DNA of 64,000 nucleotides from a bacterium (lineage in GTDB: Bacteria; Planctomycetota; JAFGQW01). The stretch is from contig JAUHXU010000002.1 in the NCBI GenBank assembly GCA_030426805.1, forward strand, positions 434,001 to 498,000, in the 5' to 3' direction. Positions 8,503 through 16,572 of the stretch are shown piece by piece. The translations under genes and the position numbers were made by a program. Each line of letters begins with the position of its first letter. The first letter of the stretch is position 1. The notes below the pieces were generated by a model that did not search any database, was not told the DNA's origin, and saw only the letters and a list, made by a program, of their open reading frames with translations.

Positions 8503-9375
8503 TCAATCGCCGCTCGGCACGATCTTGCCGGTCGTGTTCGTCGCGAAGCTCGCCCAGCGCGTTGTCCCGCCGCCGTCTTGTAGCAATGCCCGATCCCATG
8601 TTCCATGTCCTGAACACTTCACGAAGACGCGGCGGTCCATGTCGTAGTAGGCCTTTCCGGCCCATCGTGCCGTCATCTCGAAGGTAGGGCCGATCGCCGG
8701 TTGCTTCCGTTGAACGACCCGTAGCGATAGCGCGATCTTCGCGAATCGGCCGCTGCTACCGCCCGGGACCGTCGCGACCACCTTCTCGAAGTGCGCTCTG
8801 CCTTGCGATTCCACCCAGCCAGTGTTCCCCTCGCAGGTGCACCAAAGTGCACGGTGGAGCGCGCGCGGGCAAAACTCCCACGACTGTCCAGGTCGGAACG
8901 ATCCCCAGGTCACCGGCACAATCGGTGACCGCAGTTCCATCGGGACGATGTGGCGGAACGCGAAGATATCCGCCTTCACCCAGTCGCCGCTTTGCACGGT
9001 GTGTTCGACGAGGGGCTCGCCGTTGCGGGGCCACGTCGCTCGCACCCCGGAACCGCTCACAATCTCGTACGTGGCGAGTAGTCTCGTATCGGACGTCTTG
9101 CTCGACGTCCCGTACTCCCGCGTGATGGCCGTAACCCCGCGGTCCGTAACGGTCGCGAACCGGTGCCTGAAGGACTCGATACGCGTCTCGTTGGTTGTGA
9201 TCTGATGGGACACGTCGCCGTTTGCGGTCACCCACTCCTGCCGCACCGTCATCGTGTGATTCGACGCAACGTCGAGCAGGAGCCCCTCCCGCGGCGGGAG
9301 CGAGAAGTCGACCGTTTCCGCCGGCTGGGCCAGCAGAGTCGGTGTCGTGCAGATCATCACGAGCAGCCAGCGCAT
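8503..9375 (-). CDS. VDFS-family secreted protein, paralogue 4
   Basis: A 290-residue protein with the MRWLLVMICTTPTLLAQ signal peptide and VDFSLPPREGL. It is the most divergent copy in the centre: the usual GVRRVGEEW motif is replaced by TWGSFRPGQSWEF. The later YYDMDRRVFVKCSGHG motif is recognisable. The ATG at 9375 has GGAGG nine bases upstream. A TGGTATCGT extended -10-like sequence (minus strand, 9412-9404) lies about 30 bases upstream, which suggests the row 9375 to 5428 could start here. Function unknown. Confidence 0.72.
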   Translation of the reverse strand: MRWLLVMICTTPTLLAQPAETVDFSLPPREGLLLDVASNHTMTVRQEWVTANGDVSHQITTNETRIESFRHRFATVTDRGVTAITREYGTSSKTSDTRLLATYEIVSGSGVRATWPRNGEPLVEHTVQSGDWVKADIFAFRHIVPMELRSPIVPVTWGSFRPGQSWEFCPRALHRALWCTCEGNTGWVESQGRAHFEKVVATVPGGSSGRFAKIALSLRVVQRKQPAIGPTFEMTARWAGKAYYDMDRRVFVKCSGHGTWDRALLQDGGGTTRWASFATNTTGKIVPSGD

Positions 9376-9522
9376 GGCGTCCTCCAGCGTTCGACCTGCG
9401 TTCACGATACCACGCCGGCGCCGGGCCCACCCGGTCTCGCGATCGTCGAACCAGTCGGTGAGCGTTGCGCGTAGGGGGGTGTGATCCGTGCTCCGATCAG
9501 TCCAGGGGCGTCGGTGCTACCT

Positions 9523-10062
9523 TCATCGCGGGTGTCTCCAGGAGTAGCGACACTCGTGCGACGTCGCGCGTTTGCACTTGTCGTAGTTGCCGACTTTCGT
9601 CCCCTGCACCGTGCGGCGCTCTCGTGGGGCGAGTCTGACGGTCGGTCCGAACAGGCTCGTGCCGTCCGGGGAGAACCTGGCCCGGTCGAGGGCGATTCCG
9701 TTGTCGTCCTTCAACTCGAAGGTCAGGTCTATCTCGAGCGGGCGGTCGGATAGGTTCTCAATGTCCACCATCCAACCCCACTCGATTCCCGTCGCCTTCA
9801 CGACCGTCGCGCCGCGGAGCTTACGCGTGACCGATGTGTGCGCGCGGATGAGCCGGTGTCCGGTTCGATGCGCATGGAACGGTGTCGACTCGTCGCGCCC
9901 CCGCTCGACGTACTGCCAACCGGTATCGATGCTGCTCGGACCGCATGATGAAGCACCAGCCAGCACCAGCAGGCCCGCGCAAACACGCTTCAGTACGCGA
10001 GTAGGCGAGCGGTGGCGTGCGTCACGTGGCACGTGGGCTCCATTCGCACATCGCCAGATCAC
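9523..10062 (-). CDS. Putative lipoprotein, unknown function
   Basis: A 179-residue frame whose N-terminal part contains a hydrophobic segment ending in a lipobox (LLVLAGASSC, Cys about residue 40), so the product is probably a lipoprotein. The mature part includes a beta-rich stretch (WGWMVDIENLSDRPLEIDLTFELKDDNG), reminiscent of immunoglobulin-like or FxLYD-like domains, but I cannot name the family. The frame begins with GTG at 10062, 39 residues before the lipobox Cys, and no good Shine-Dalgarno motif is seen, so the true start may be downstream. It lies just outside the left edge of the island. Confidence 0.6.
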   Translation of the reverse strand: MIWRCANGAHVPRDARHRSPTRVLKRVCAGLLVLAGASSCGPSSIDTGWQYVERGRDESTPFHAHRTGHRLIRAHTSVTRKLRGATVVKATGIEWGWMVDIENLSDRPLEIDLTFELKDDNGIALDRARFSPDGTSLFGPTVRLAPRERRTVQGTKVGNYDKCKRATSHECRYSWRHPR

Positions 10063-10164
10063 CCGGCGTCGGCCGGGACGCGCCGCTGGCGTCGCGAGCG
10101 CAGGGCGCGGTGAGCGTAAGGATCGAGAGCGGGGGCGAGAGGGCGTTTCGCACGGGGGAAAACG

Positions 10165-10210
10165 ATGGCAGGGCCAGAGGGACTTGAACCCCCAACCTGC
10201 TGATTTGGAA
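10165..10210 (-). repeat. Displaced tRNA-Trp 3' fragment, distal attachment site of the island
   Basis: These 46 bases are identical to 17877-17922, the 3' part of tRNA-Trp from the anticodon loop through the encoded CCA. The 5' half of a tRNA is missing here, so this is not a functional gene. It is the classic footprint of tyrosine-integrase insertion into a tRNA: the element restores the tRNA at one end and leaves the original 3' end at the other. Confidence 0.9.
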
Positions 10211-10379
10211 ATCGATCCGGGGCGCCGGGCTGTCAGCGCTGTAACTACTGTGACGGAGGTAAGATATCACAGCGACGTGTTTCTTGCAATGCGTGGCAGA
10301 ACGTGGCCGCTTGTCGTGACGAATGGCACGAGCTTAGTGCGACCAGCCCAGCTCCACCCACGTTAGCGTAGTCGGCGAC
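10211..10379. other. Island distal edge, non-coding
   Basis: The stretch between the distal attachment repeat and the stop codon of the ABC-3C ATPase gene. I see no gene or clear terminator in it. With the 10063-10164 flank it makes up the gap between the lipoprotein gene and the island operon. Confidence 0.6.
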
Positions 10380-12170
10380 CTACCAGCGTTCCATCCTAAA
10401 GAGCCTGCCATCACTGCCCTCGTCGTGAAGCAGGCGAACGATCTCCTCGTCCTCGAATTCCACTCTACGCCCTGTTGAGTCAACCGGTAGGTCCGAGTCG
10501 ATGAGCGTCACGATTTGCTGCAGCCCATCATTGCAGCTTGCGCGAATCGTGTCGATAAGGCAGAGCTTCTTGCGATCATCGAGGCTCTCTAACGCTCCGT
10601 CGTGGAACACGAACCGGACGAAGCTCTGATCCAGGTAGGAGCGAAAAACGGCGATGTCGAATGCGATACAGAGCAGCTTCTTGAATGTGTAACCGAGATC
10701 GGCACTTGTCGCGACTCCGGAGTCATCGAGAATCTCCGCGGAGAACACGATATGGTCCTCCTTGTTGAGTTCTGACGAGATGACCGCCTTTCGATCCAAG
10801 ACCGATTTGACGATCTCGCTGAAGTCGACCCGGATCTTGCGATACGTACCCTCGCGTTGCGTTGCGGAGGAGATGTTCTTGCGCACAGCGTCTATCAGTT
10901 CGCTTAGCTGCCCCGTCAGTTTGGACAAGTCTTGCTGAAGCGTAGTCAGGCGCTCCATTTGCTCTCGCTGACCCTCCAGAATCCGCAACGTCGTCCGCAA
11001 GTCAACCAGTCGATCGTTATGCTGCCGGTACTTCTGAAACGTCTCAACCTCCCGGAGTGCGGCAAGCGCCTTCACTCGTCGTTCATTTAGGCCGGATAAT
11101 TCAACTGAGATTTCCTCCAGTTCTCCCTCGATCTCGGCGACTTCGGTCGACAATAGCGCGCGGCGCTCTGCCGAAATGCTCTTAAGGAATCGTAGGAGGC
11201 CTTGATAATCGTGTTTCAGCTGATTGCCGAAGTACACCTGTGCATCGTCGAACAGCTTCTCGACCGAGTTTAGGTCAAATCCAATTGTCTCGTCGAGGCT
11301 CTCCTTGATTGTGGATAGGGACATTCTCAGGTGGTAGCGGCGCTCGTTCAGCGCTGAGATTGACCGCTCAATTTTCGTGACAAGTTCGTCGTCCACCTCT
11401 TTCTCTGGCACGCGGAAGTCAAATCGTTCGACTTGCTCTGAGAGCTCCTCCACCTCCCTCGACTGAACCATGATGACGCCGTCCAGACGATCTGGCGAAC
11501 TTCCGAGTCCGCTGAGCTGGGACTCTAGTTCGCCAATTGCCTTCTCGGTGCCGGCTACGTCGCTAGCGACGTCGTACGTGGCGCCAATCAGCTTTCCGTC
11601 CAACCCGATTAGCTGTGCGAGGAACGGCTTCCAGTCCGAGTGCGGCCCACGATTCGCATCGAGTTTGAAGACGTCTCGGTAGTCGTTCTGGAGGCGTAGC
11701 GCGTACCCGAGAGGACGTCGGAAGCTCCACGGCTTCGAAGCTGCCATACTCAGAACGCCGTCTAGTAGGCTCTTCGATTTCTCGAACGGGACTCGCCAGT
11801 GATTCCACGAATCCTCGTCCAGATCCACCACTGTCTCTTGCGACTCTGCCGAGTAGTAGAACCCGATCTTGCTCGCCTCTCGCACTGATCGTCGGATCGT
11901 CACGAACGAACCGTCTGTGAGCAAGAGCTCGAGGAAGAAAACGAAGTCACGAAAGAGGTTCTCGTGCCGAAACAGGAAGAACTCTGGACTCCTACCCTTC
12001 AGGAGGCAGAAGTCGATCAACGCGGCAAGGGTAGTCTTGCCTAGATTGTGCGTATCGCGGCTTAGGTTCTCGGGGTTTCGGATCTCCGCCAGGACTACGT
12101 TCAGGCCACGACGGAACGCGATCGCCGGGAACTTGTCGGGGAAATTGCTGTACAGCCGCGAGAGCTTCAT
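10380..12170 (-). CDS. ABC-three-component system ATPase (DUF2326-like)
   Basis: A 596-residue SMC/RecN-like ABC ATPase. The P-loop is HNLGKTTL (residues 41-48). A long central coiled coil (about 200-430) is rich in Leu, Glu, Arg and Gln. The C-terminal part holds a Walker B-like segment (RFVFHDGALESLDDRKK). DUF2326-type ATPases are the motor component of ABC-three-component (ABC-3C) systems, which are predicted conflict or defence systems. ATP-driven sensing of foreign or altered nucleic acid would control the effector encoded upstream. The start overlaps the stop of the middle-component gene (ATGA), so it is the third gene of a coupled operon. Its codon use is less GC-rich than that of surrounding genes. 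Confidence 0.85.
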   Translation of the reverse strand: MKLSRLYSNFPDKFPAIAFRRGLNVVLAEIRNPENLSRDTHNLGKTTLAALIDFCLLKGRSPEFFLFRHENLFRDFVFFLELLLTDGSFVTIRRSVREASKIGFYYSAESQETVVDLDEDSWNHWRVPFEKSKSLLDGVLSMAASKPWSFRRPLGYALRLQNDYRDVFKLDANRGPHSDWKPFLAQLIGLDGKLIGATYDVASDVAGTEKAIGELESQLSGLGSSPDRLDGVIMVQSREVEELSEQVERFDFRVPEKEVDDELVTKIERSISALNERRYHLRMSLSTIKESLDETIGFDLNSVEKLFDDAQVYFGNQLKHDYQGLLRFLKSISAERRALLSTEVAEIEGELEEISVELSGLNERRVKALAALREVETFQKYRQHNDRLVDLRTTLRILEGQREQMERLTTLQQDLSKLTGQLSELIDAVRKNISSATQREGTYRKIRVDFSEIVKSVLDRKAVISSELNKEDHIVFSAEILDDSGVATSADLGYTFKKLLCIAFDIAVFRSYLDQSFVRFVFHDGALESLDDRKKLCLIDTIRASCNDGLQQIVTLIDSDLPVDSTGRRVEFEDEEIVRLLHDEGSDGRLFRMERW

Positions 12171-12403
12171 GGCCCTATGTACTCGAAGGAGTCCGTCGTG
12201 CTTCGATACTCGATCAAGCCGAGCAGGAACAGGAGCGACAGTGCAGTCGGGAACAGCACGTCAGCGCTGGGTGCCTCACGTTCCATTACTTGCAGGAGTT
12301 TCGAGTATGGCTCGACCCGATTCCGCTTGAGTCGCTTCAGCATCCGGCCTGCCAGTGCTAGCGACGTTTGGTCTGGGTTCATGTGCTTGTTGGGCCTAAG
12401 CAT
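12167..12403 (-). CDS. ABC-three-component system middle component
   Basis: A 78-residue protein of the small winged-helix-like middle component type in ABC-3C systems. The pattern NPDQTSLALAGRMLKRLKRN, then LFPTALSLLFLLGLIEY, matches what I know of these adaptors, in particular the short 'middle component 6' kind. The family is thought to link the ATPase to the effector. It overlaps the effector gene upstream by 8 bases and the ATPase gene downstream by 4 bases, so the three are certainly one operon. The subtype assignment is by recognition only. Confidence 0.8.
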   Translation of the reverse strand: MLRPNKHMNPDQTSLALAGRMLKRLKRNRVEPYSKLLQVMEREAPSADVLFPTALSLLFLLGLIEYRSTTDSFEYIGP

Positions 12404-13355
12404 CCCGTGTCCTCTCGTCCTCGGCGCCGATGTCGCACACCCAGTACATGTAGTAGAAGACTGTTCGCGTGATTCGCTTGTGTTGACTCAGATCGCCGTC
12501 TCGCTCGATCAGCGTTGATAATAGGTGCTCAAGGAGTTGATCGAAGACGGGGAAATCAGCCCGATGTGCGAGCAACTTAGCTGCAAACTCATCAACGGCG
12601 TTGCGATACGCGTCGTAGACTCTCGCGTTCACGGGGTCGGCAAGGAACTTCTTTACTACGTCGAAGTGCTTCAAGAAGCCGCGTGTGATCGTCCGCGCGT
12701 AGTCTTCGCTAAGGCCGTTAAGTCGGTTCTTCTCTGTGAACGCGGTTCTCTCCAGTGAATTCGCAGACGTGGATTCTGGCCACTTCAAGGTAGGTTGAGC
12801 AGCCGCTATTGCTGTGATGACCTCAGCTAAGTCATCCGGCGAAGCGCGTAGCGGCAGGGCGTATTCGAAGTCTGCGAGAGACGTCGACAAATAGGGGTAC
12901 CGCTTGACGTACCGTTCTATGCCCTCGACGCCTACGAGATGCACGACAGGCACTGAGGTCTCGTCCTTCAAGAGGTCGGTGATGTTCTCGTTTGCGATCG
13001 CTCCGAGGCGCCGATTCGAGAACAGCACGTAGTTGTCGATCTTCCCGGCGTCTCGGAGCGCGCGGATGCGCGGTATTTCCTTCCTCAGTGTCGCGGTCGC
13101 GCCGGTTCCGCTGAAGTCAGTATCGGAGAATTTCCCGATTGGGTTGCTCGTGTGTTTAGCCTGAACGATCGTGGTGCCGCTGAGCGGATCAGCGCGACTT
13201 GGGAAATTGTCGGCGACGCCGACGAATTTTGCGTCACGGCCTCCGTCGGGCCCTGTTGCGAATCCCTGAACTCCGGGGCCCAGCAGTTCGCCGCAAATGT
13301 CGACGACGAGATCCTCGAACTGACCCGAGTGCAAGTCCTGCAGAGCGAACCGCAT
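12396..13355 (-). CDS. ABC-three-component effector: Mrr-like nuclease plus C-terminal domain
   Basis: A 319-residue protein. Residues 1-75 resemble an Mrr/PD-(D/E)xK restriction nuclease: Glu14 in FEDLVVDICGEL, Asp41 in GPDGGRD, and the QAKH motif at 65-68. The rest, to about residue 170, may finish the nuclease fold. The C-terminal ~150 residues are helical and end in FYYMYWVCDIG, as expected for the ABC-3C C-terminal domain that docks to the partner proteins. The likely role is DNA cleavage when the ATPase senses an invader. It is the first gene of the operon, with GGGGAG six bases before the ATG and a promoter-like pair upstream. Confidence 0.82.
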   Translation of the reverse strand: MRFALQDLHSGQFEDLVVDICGELLGPGVQGFATGPDGGRDAKFVGVADNFPSRADPLSGTTIVQAKHTSNPIGKFSDTDFSGTGATATLRKEIPRIRALRDAGKIDNYVLFSNRRLGAIANENITDLLKDETSVPVVHLVGVEGIERYVKRYPYLSTSLADFEYALPLRASPDDLAEVITAIAAAQPTLKWPESTSANSLERTAFTEKNRLNGLSEDYARTITRGFLKHFDVVKKFLADPVNARVYDAYRNAVDEFAAKLLAHRADFPVFDQLLEHLLSTLIERDGDLSQHKRITRTVFYYMYWVCDIGAEDERTRDA

Positions 13356-13384
13356 TTTTCTCCCCGATCTGAACCTGGGCGAAG

Positions 13385-13413
13385 ACGATAACCGTGACCG
13401 TCATGCGGCGCAA
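13385..13413 (-). promoter_or_regulatory. Candidate promoter of the ABC-3C operon
   Basis: On the minus strand TTGCGC (13413-13408) and TATCGT (13390-13385) are separated by 17 bases. Each box matches four of six consensus positions, and the effector start codon lies about 30 bases further on. Confidence 0.45.
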
Positions 13414-13481
13414 GCATTCAGTTTAGGGAATGCCACCGCGTCTCGGAGGGCGGTACACACCCCTGGCCATCAAGCAACGGT

Positions 13482-13500
13482 GGGGGCGCTTCGCGCCCCC
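13482..13500 (-). terminator. Hairpin after the Rep gene, possible terminator
   Basis: GGGGGCGC (13482-13489) and GCGCCCCC (13493-13500) form a perfect 8-bp stem, 17 bases after the stop of the Rep gene. There is no T-run after it on the minus strand, so it may act as a weak terminator separating the Rep and ABC-3C operons. Confidence 0.45.
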
Positions 13501-13517
13501 GTGGCCCAACCGCCCCG

Positions 13518-14252
13518 CTACCTCTTCGTCGAGGAGCTGTCGCGCGCGGCTGAGCCGCCCTCGCTCGTCGCCGCGGGGAACAGGTCCTCCGGCGACGGCC
13601 CCTCGAACCAACGTATTCCGACGATGTCCATCAGCCCCGGGTTCTTCGCCACGTACTTCACGAGGTAGGCCACCTGACGCTCGTCTGCGAAGTCGAACAC
13701 GCGAGTCCATCCGTAGCCCGGTGTCGCCGCGCAGTAGTCGACGACGTCCATCCGACGGAGATCGCGCACGCCCGCGAGGAGGCCATGCGCGTGCCACGCG
13801 CCTTCCTTGTGCCGCTCGTAGACCATGACTCCGAACAGGCCCTTGTGGCGCTCGGCCCAGCGGGGACCCCACGCCTTCCTCGACAGCCGCCCGAGGAGCG
13901 TGCGGACGCGCCGTTGACAGTATTCCAGCGAGTTGTGCGTCGGACCTGAGCGCGGCCGGGCGACTCGACGAGCGCCGCGCCGAGGCTTCGGGGTCCGTGC
14001 GTGGGGCGTCTTCACGTTGGTGTCTCGCATCGGCGGCCACGTCATCGTGATGAACCACTGCCAAGGAAGCGGCGAGAGCCACCGCACGAGTTCCCGGTGC
14101 GCCTCACCTTCCAGGGAGTCGATCGTGCACCCGTGCCACGGCGCATGTTCGGCTGCGGCCGCGCCGGCGGGCGACGGACCGCGCGGCTCTGTCGAGCCAT
14201 CGCGGTCCGGCACCCCGCCGTCCGGCGTAGCACTTGGCGGCGGGCCGCTCAC
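13518..14252 (-). CDS. HUH-type rolling-circle replication initiator (Rep)
   Basis: A 244-residue protein with the three motifs of HUH endonucleases: motif I FITMTW (67-72), motif II WHAHGLL with His154 and His156 as metal ligands, and motif III YLVKYVAK with Tyr196 and Tyr200 as candidate nucleophiles. Such proteins nick one DNA strand and covalently hold its 5' end to start rolling-circle replication; the layout resembles Rep/G2P-like proteins of small replicons. The first 40 residues are disordered and Pro/Ala-rich. The gene start overlaps the stop of the DUF1580 gene (ATGA). Its presence beside an integrase suggests the island can replicate after excision. Confidence 0.75.
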   Translation of the reverse strand: MSGPPPSATPDGGVPDRDGSTEPRGPSPAGAAAAEHAPWHGCTIDSLEGEAHRELVRWLSPLPWQWFITMTWPPMRDTNVKTPHARTPKPRRGARRVARPRSGPTHNSLEYCQRRVRTLLGRLSRKAWGPRWAERHKGLFGVMVYERHKEGAWHAHGLLAGVRDLRRMDVVDYCAATPGYGWTRVFDFADERQVAYLVKYVAKNPGLMDIVGIRWFEGPSPEDLFPAATSEGGSAARDSSSTKR

Positions 14253-14557
14253 ATGCCCATCCCTTCGAGATCGGCGACAGCCCTCTCAACCGCACCGGCG
14301 TTTGTGGCGGACACCGGGGCACCCTTGCCGGGCTGTTTGCTCGCGGATGGGAGCGCGTCGAAGAACCGCTGAAGCGCTTCCCGCGACGTGCACTTCGTGC
14401 CGCCGACCTGAATCGTCTCCAGGTGCACACCGCGTAGTCCCCGAGTGGCCCAGCGATGCAGGGTCGAGACGTTGACCGGTCGCCGCCGGCGACGGCGCGG
14501 CAGTATCCGCGTTGCCTCCGTCAGCGTCATCACGTCTTCACAGCCAACTGTGATCAT
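14249..14557 (-). CDS. DUF1580 protein, probable DNA-binding regulator or excisionase-like factor
   Basis: A 102-residue protein. The core LTEATRILPRRRR, then VNVSTLHRWATRGLRGVHLE, then GGTKCTSREALQRFF is the DUF1580 pattern, a family abundant in planctomycetes that looks like a MerR/excisionase-type winged helix. It probably binds DNA to regulate the element or direct the integrase. The ATG at 14557 is preferred to an upstream in-frame start because AAGGAGG lies six bases before it. It is coupled to Rep by a 4-base overlap. Confidence 0.75.
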   Translation of the reverse strand: MITVGCEDVMTLTEATRILPRRRRRRPVNVSTLHRWATRGLRGVHLETIQVGGTKCTSREALQRFFDALPSASKQPGKGAPVSATNAGAVERAVADLEGMGM

Positions 14558-14835
14558 CCGTCGCCTCCTTTCGTCGTGGACGAGTGAAGGAAGCTTGCGA
14601 CGGCTGGCCTCGTTCGGCACTCCGGTTCACCCCATGGTTCAACATGGGTTTGGGGGGAGTCGGGGTGCCGATCAGAGGCAATCTCTGCCTCGGGCTCCAG
14701 AGTCTCCGGGGGGCGCCCCCTGCGCCCCGTCACCGTCAACGCCGATGCCGGGTGGGGCGCGATCGACGCTGACGGCGACGGAGCTCCGGGGGCTGAGTCA
14801 CGCGGGGAGTGCTTGGGTGAGGGCGCTGTGGGGTG
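14558..14835. other. Non-coding gap with several hairpins, possible replication origin
   Basis: The 278-base gap upstream of the DUF1580-Rep operon holds at least two short perfect hairpins: CCCATG/CATGGG at 14631-14648 with a GTTCAA loop, and GAGGCA/TGCCTC at 14675-14691. It also has a GC palindrome near 14713-14726. HUH Rep proteins nick in such hairpins close to their own gene, so this is the first place to look for the element's origin. No nick-site consensus could be confirmed. Confidence 0.4.
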
Positions 14836-15705
14836 CTAGCTCGATTTCGGCGGGGATTCGACGAGTCGGTAGCTCTGGTACTTCTTGAAGTCGCCCACCG
14901 TCACGCCGAGCATGGCGGCCCCCAGCTGTTTGCGAAGCTCCGCGATCATGTTGTCGCGAACGTCGCTTCGGACCTTCGTCACCCAGCCGGCGGCTTCGAC
15001 CGCCTCTTGCGTCGCGCCGACCTCGCCGGCATGCCAGATCGCGAGAAAGATCGGCCAAGCCACGACGTGCCGTGACAAGTCCATCGCTCGGGGCACCCCG
15101 TCTACTCGCCTGCGGACCAACCGCTTCTCGGCATCTACCACGAGTCCGAGAAACTGAAGCGTCTCCTCTGCGAGAATGATCGATTGCTCCAACTGGACGA
15201 CGACGTGACCGCTCACCGCTGCTCGCGACACCTCGCCGACTCTCTTGGCGGCTTTCGTACTGGCCTTGTACGTCCAATCACGACCGCGCAGGCTGTCGAG
15301 GAAGCTCGACTCCTGATCGGTGAGGGCGGGCAGCGCCTCATTCGCTTTCACCGGTTCGTCGACCTTCCAGCGAGCGTAGGACATCGGGTCGTCCTCCTCA
15401 TCCCGCGAGATGTGTCCGCACACGGTCATCCAGTTTCGCGTGACCCGAAGCGCCTTCAGGAGTTCCTGTAGCGCGTTCGCGACGTCGTGTTTGCCGGCCC
15501 CTTCGAGTGCGGCGAGCACCGGCGCGCCTTTCGGATGGCCGGGAACGCGAGCGGTCGAGAGCCCCAGAGCGTCGTTGCAGCGGTTGATCGCTTCCAGGTA
15601 ACGAGGGCCCCAGCGGCGCTCGCTCGCGACCTCAACTGCGTTCCCAGCGACTCGCGCCGCTTCGAGGATTTCGCGAGCTCGCGCATGCGCCGCGGCTGGA
15701 ATCAT
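14836..15705 (-). CDS. Island protein of unknown function
   Basis: A 289-residue, mostly helical, soluble-looking protein without signal peptide or membrane segment. I do not recognise a family or catalytic motif. Its start overlaps the stop of the VDFS-family gene (ATGA at 15702-15705), and GGAG lies five bases before the ATG, so the two are translationally coupled. Recognisable segments include YLEAINRCNDALGL, VQLEQSIILAEETLQFLGL and a C-terminal SDVRDNMIAELRKQLGAAML. Its location between the integrase side and the Rep operon makes it cargo of the element. Confidence 0.65.
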   Translation of the reverse strand: MIPAAAHARAREILEAARVAGNAVEVASERRWGPRYLEAINRCNDALGLSTARVPGHPKGAPVLAALEGAGKHDVANALQELLKALRVTRNWMTVCGHISRDEEDDPMSYARWKVDEPVKANEALPALTDQESSFLDSLRGRDWTYKASTKAAKRVGEVSRAAVSGHVVVQLEQSIILAEETLQFLGLVVDAEKRLVRRRVDGVPRAMDLSRHVVAWPIFLAIWHAGEVGATQEAVEAAGWVTKVRSDVRDNMIAELRKQLGAAMLGVTVGDFKKYQSYRLVESPPKSS

Positions 15706-16526
15706 TGCGGCTCCAGTCGGATCTCGGTCGCGCGCGTTGTCGCGTGGATTCTCACGGGGATTCCTCCTCTATCGGAGTTGATCGTTGTCTCGTGTTCGAC
15801 AACGATGCGGTTCCGCAGGTCGTAGAGCGACTTGGTAGTCCACGAGTCTTTCCACGACGCTTCGAGAACCGCGTAGCGTCCGGCTCGTCCCGGTGGATCA
15901 CTCACGATCGACACGAGCTTGATCGTCGCTGGCCGAATCTTGCCGACCTCCGGCGCGTAGATCAGGCCCCCGACGAAAGCCGACTTAAGGGCCCGAAGCG
16001 AGCAGCTCCACTCCTCTCCGACTCGCCTTACCCCCTTACCAACCGGCAGCAGCGGCGCGCGAAAATCGGTGAGTGAGAGCATCGCCTGGACGTCGGGGCC
16101 AGCTGTGTTCCAGTCAGCTCCGGCACTCCACTCGACGTGAACTTCCTCTCCGGTCCAACGGATCCGCAGCCGCTTCGCTTGCTTCAGAACTTGCTCCGCG
16201 GCCTTGCTTGTGGGGACGGCTTCGATCAGGCGCACATGATCGCCAACGTCGTAGTTCCGCTCGACCTCGATTACTTGACGCGCCTCGACACGTCGTATGA
16301 TGTGCGTGTAACCGGTGACGATTTCCAGGCCATCCGAGTCTGTGCCGAATTGCTGATTCCTCTTGATCTCGTAGGTCACCGTCAGTCCGGCAGGGGGCGG
16401 GATCGAGAAGTCGACGACACTCTCCGAGAACAGTGCAAGCAGCATCAGGGCCGCGCAGACGGCGAGCAGGGCCGCGACAAACAGTCGCTTCCCTATGCTC
16501 CATCCTCGCTGTGGGCTGTCGACCAT
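15702..16526 (-). CDS. VDFS-family protein carried on the island, paralogue 5
   Basis: A 274-residue protein with a hydrophobic leader (KRLFVAALLAVCAALMLLALF) and the family motifs VDFSIPPPAGL, LRIRW, FRAPLLPVGKGVRRVGEEW, PPGRAGRYAVLEAS and LYDLRNRIVVEHE. It is most like paralogue 3 at 7619. The four other copies lie outside the island, just beyond its left end. The gene is coupled to the unknown gene at 14836. Its leader differs from the MRWLLVM type. An AAGGG motif lies a few bases before the ATG. Function unknown; membrane-anchored or exported. Confidence 0.75.
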   Translation of the reverse strand: MVDSPQRGWSIGKRLFVAALLAVCAALMLLALFSESVVDFSIPPPAGLTVTYEIKRNQQFGTDSDGLEIVTGYTHIIRRVEARQVIEVERNYDVGDHVRLIEAVPTSKAAEQVLKQAKRLRIRWTGEEVHVEWSAGADWNTAGPDVQAMLSLTDFRAPLLPVGKGVRRVGEEWSCSLRALKSAFVGGLIYAPEVGKIRPATIKLVSIVSDPPGRAGRYAVLEASWKDSWTTKSLYDLRNRIVVEHETTINSDRGGIPVRIHATTRATEIRLEPQ

Positions 16527-16572
16527 CGTCCCTTAACCCCTCCCTGGAGACCCATGTCGCCGGTACGTCATC

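Noticed and set aside
10165..10240. A second tRNA gene
   Set aside because: Only the 3' 46 bases match tRNA-Trp; the 5' half cannot form D-arm and acceptor stems, so it is an attachment-site remnant.
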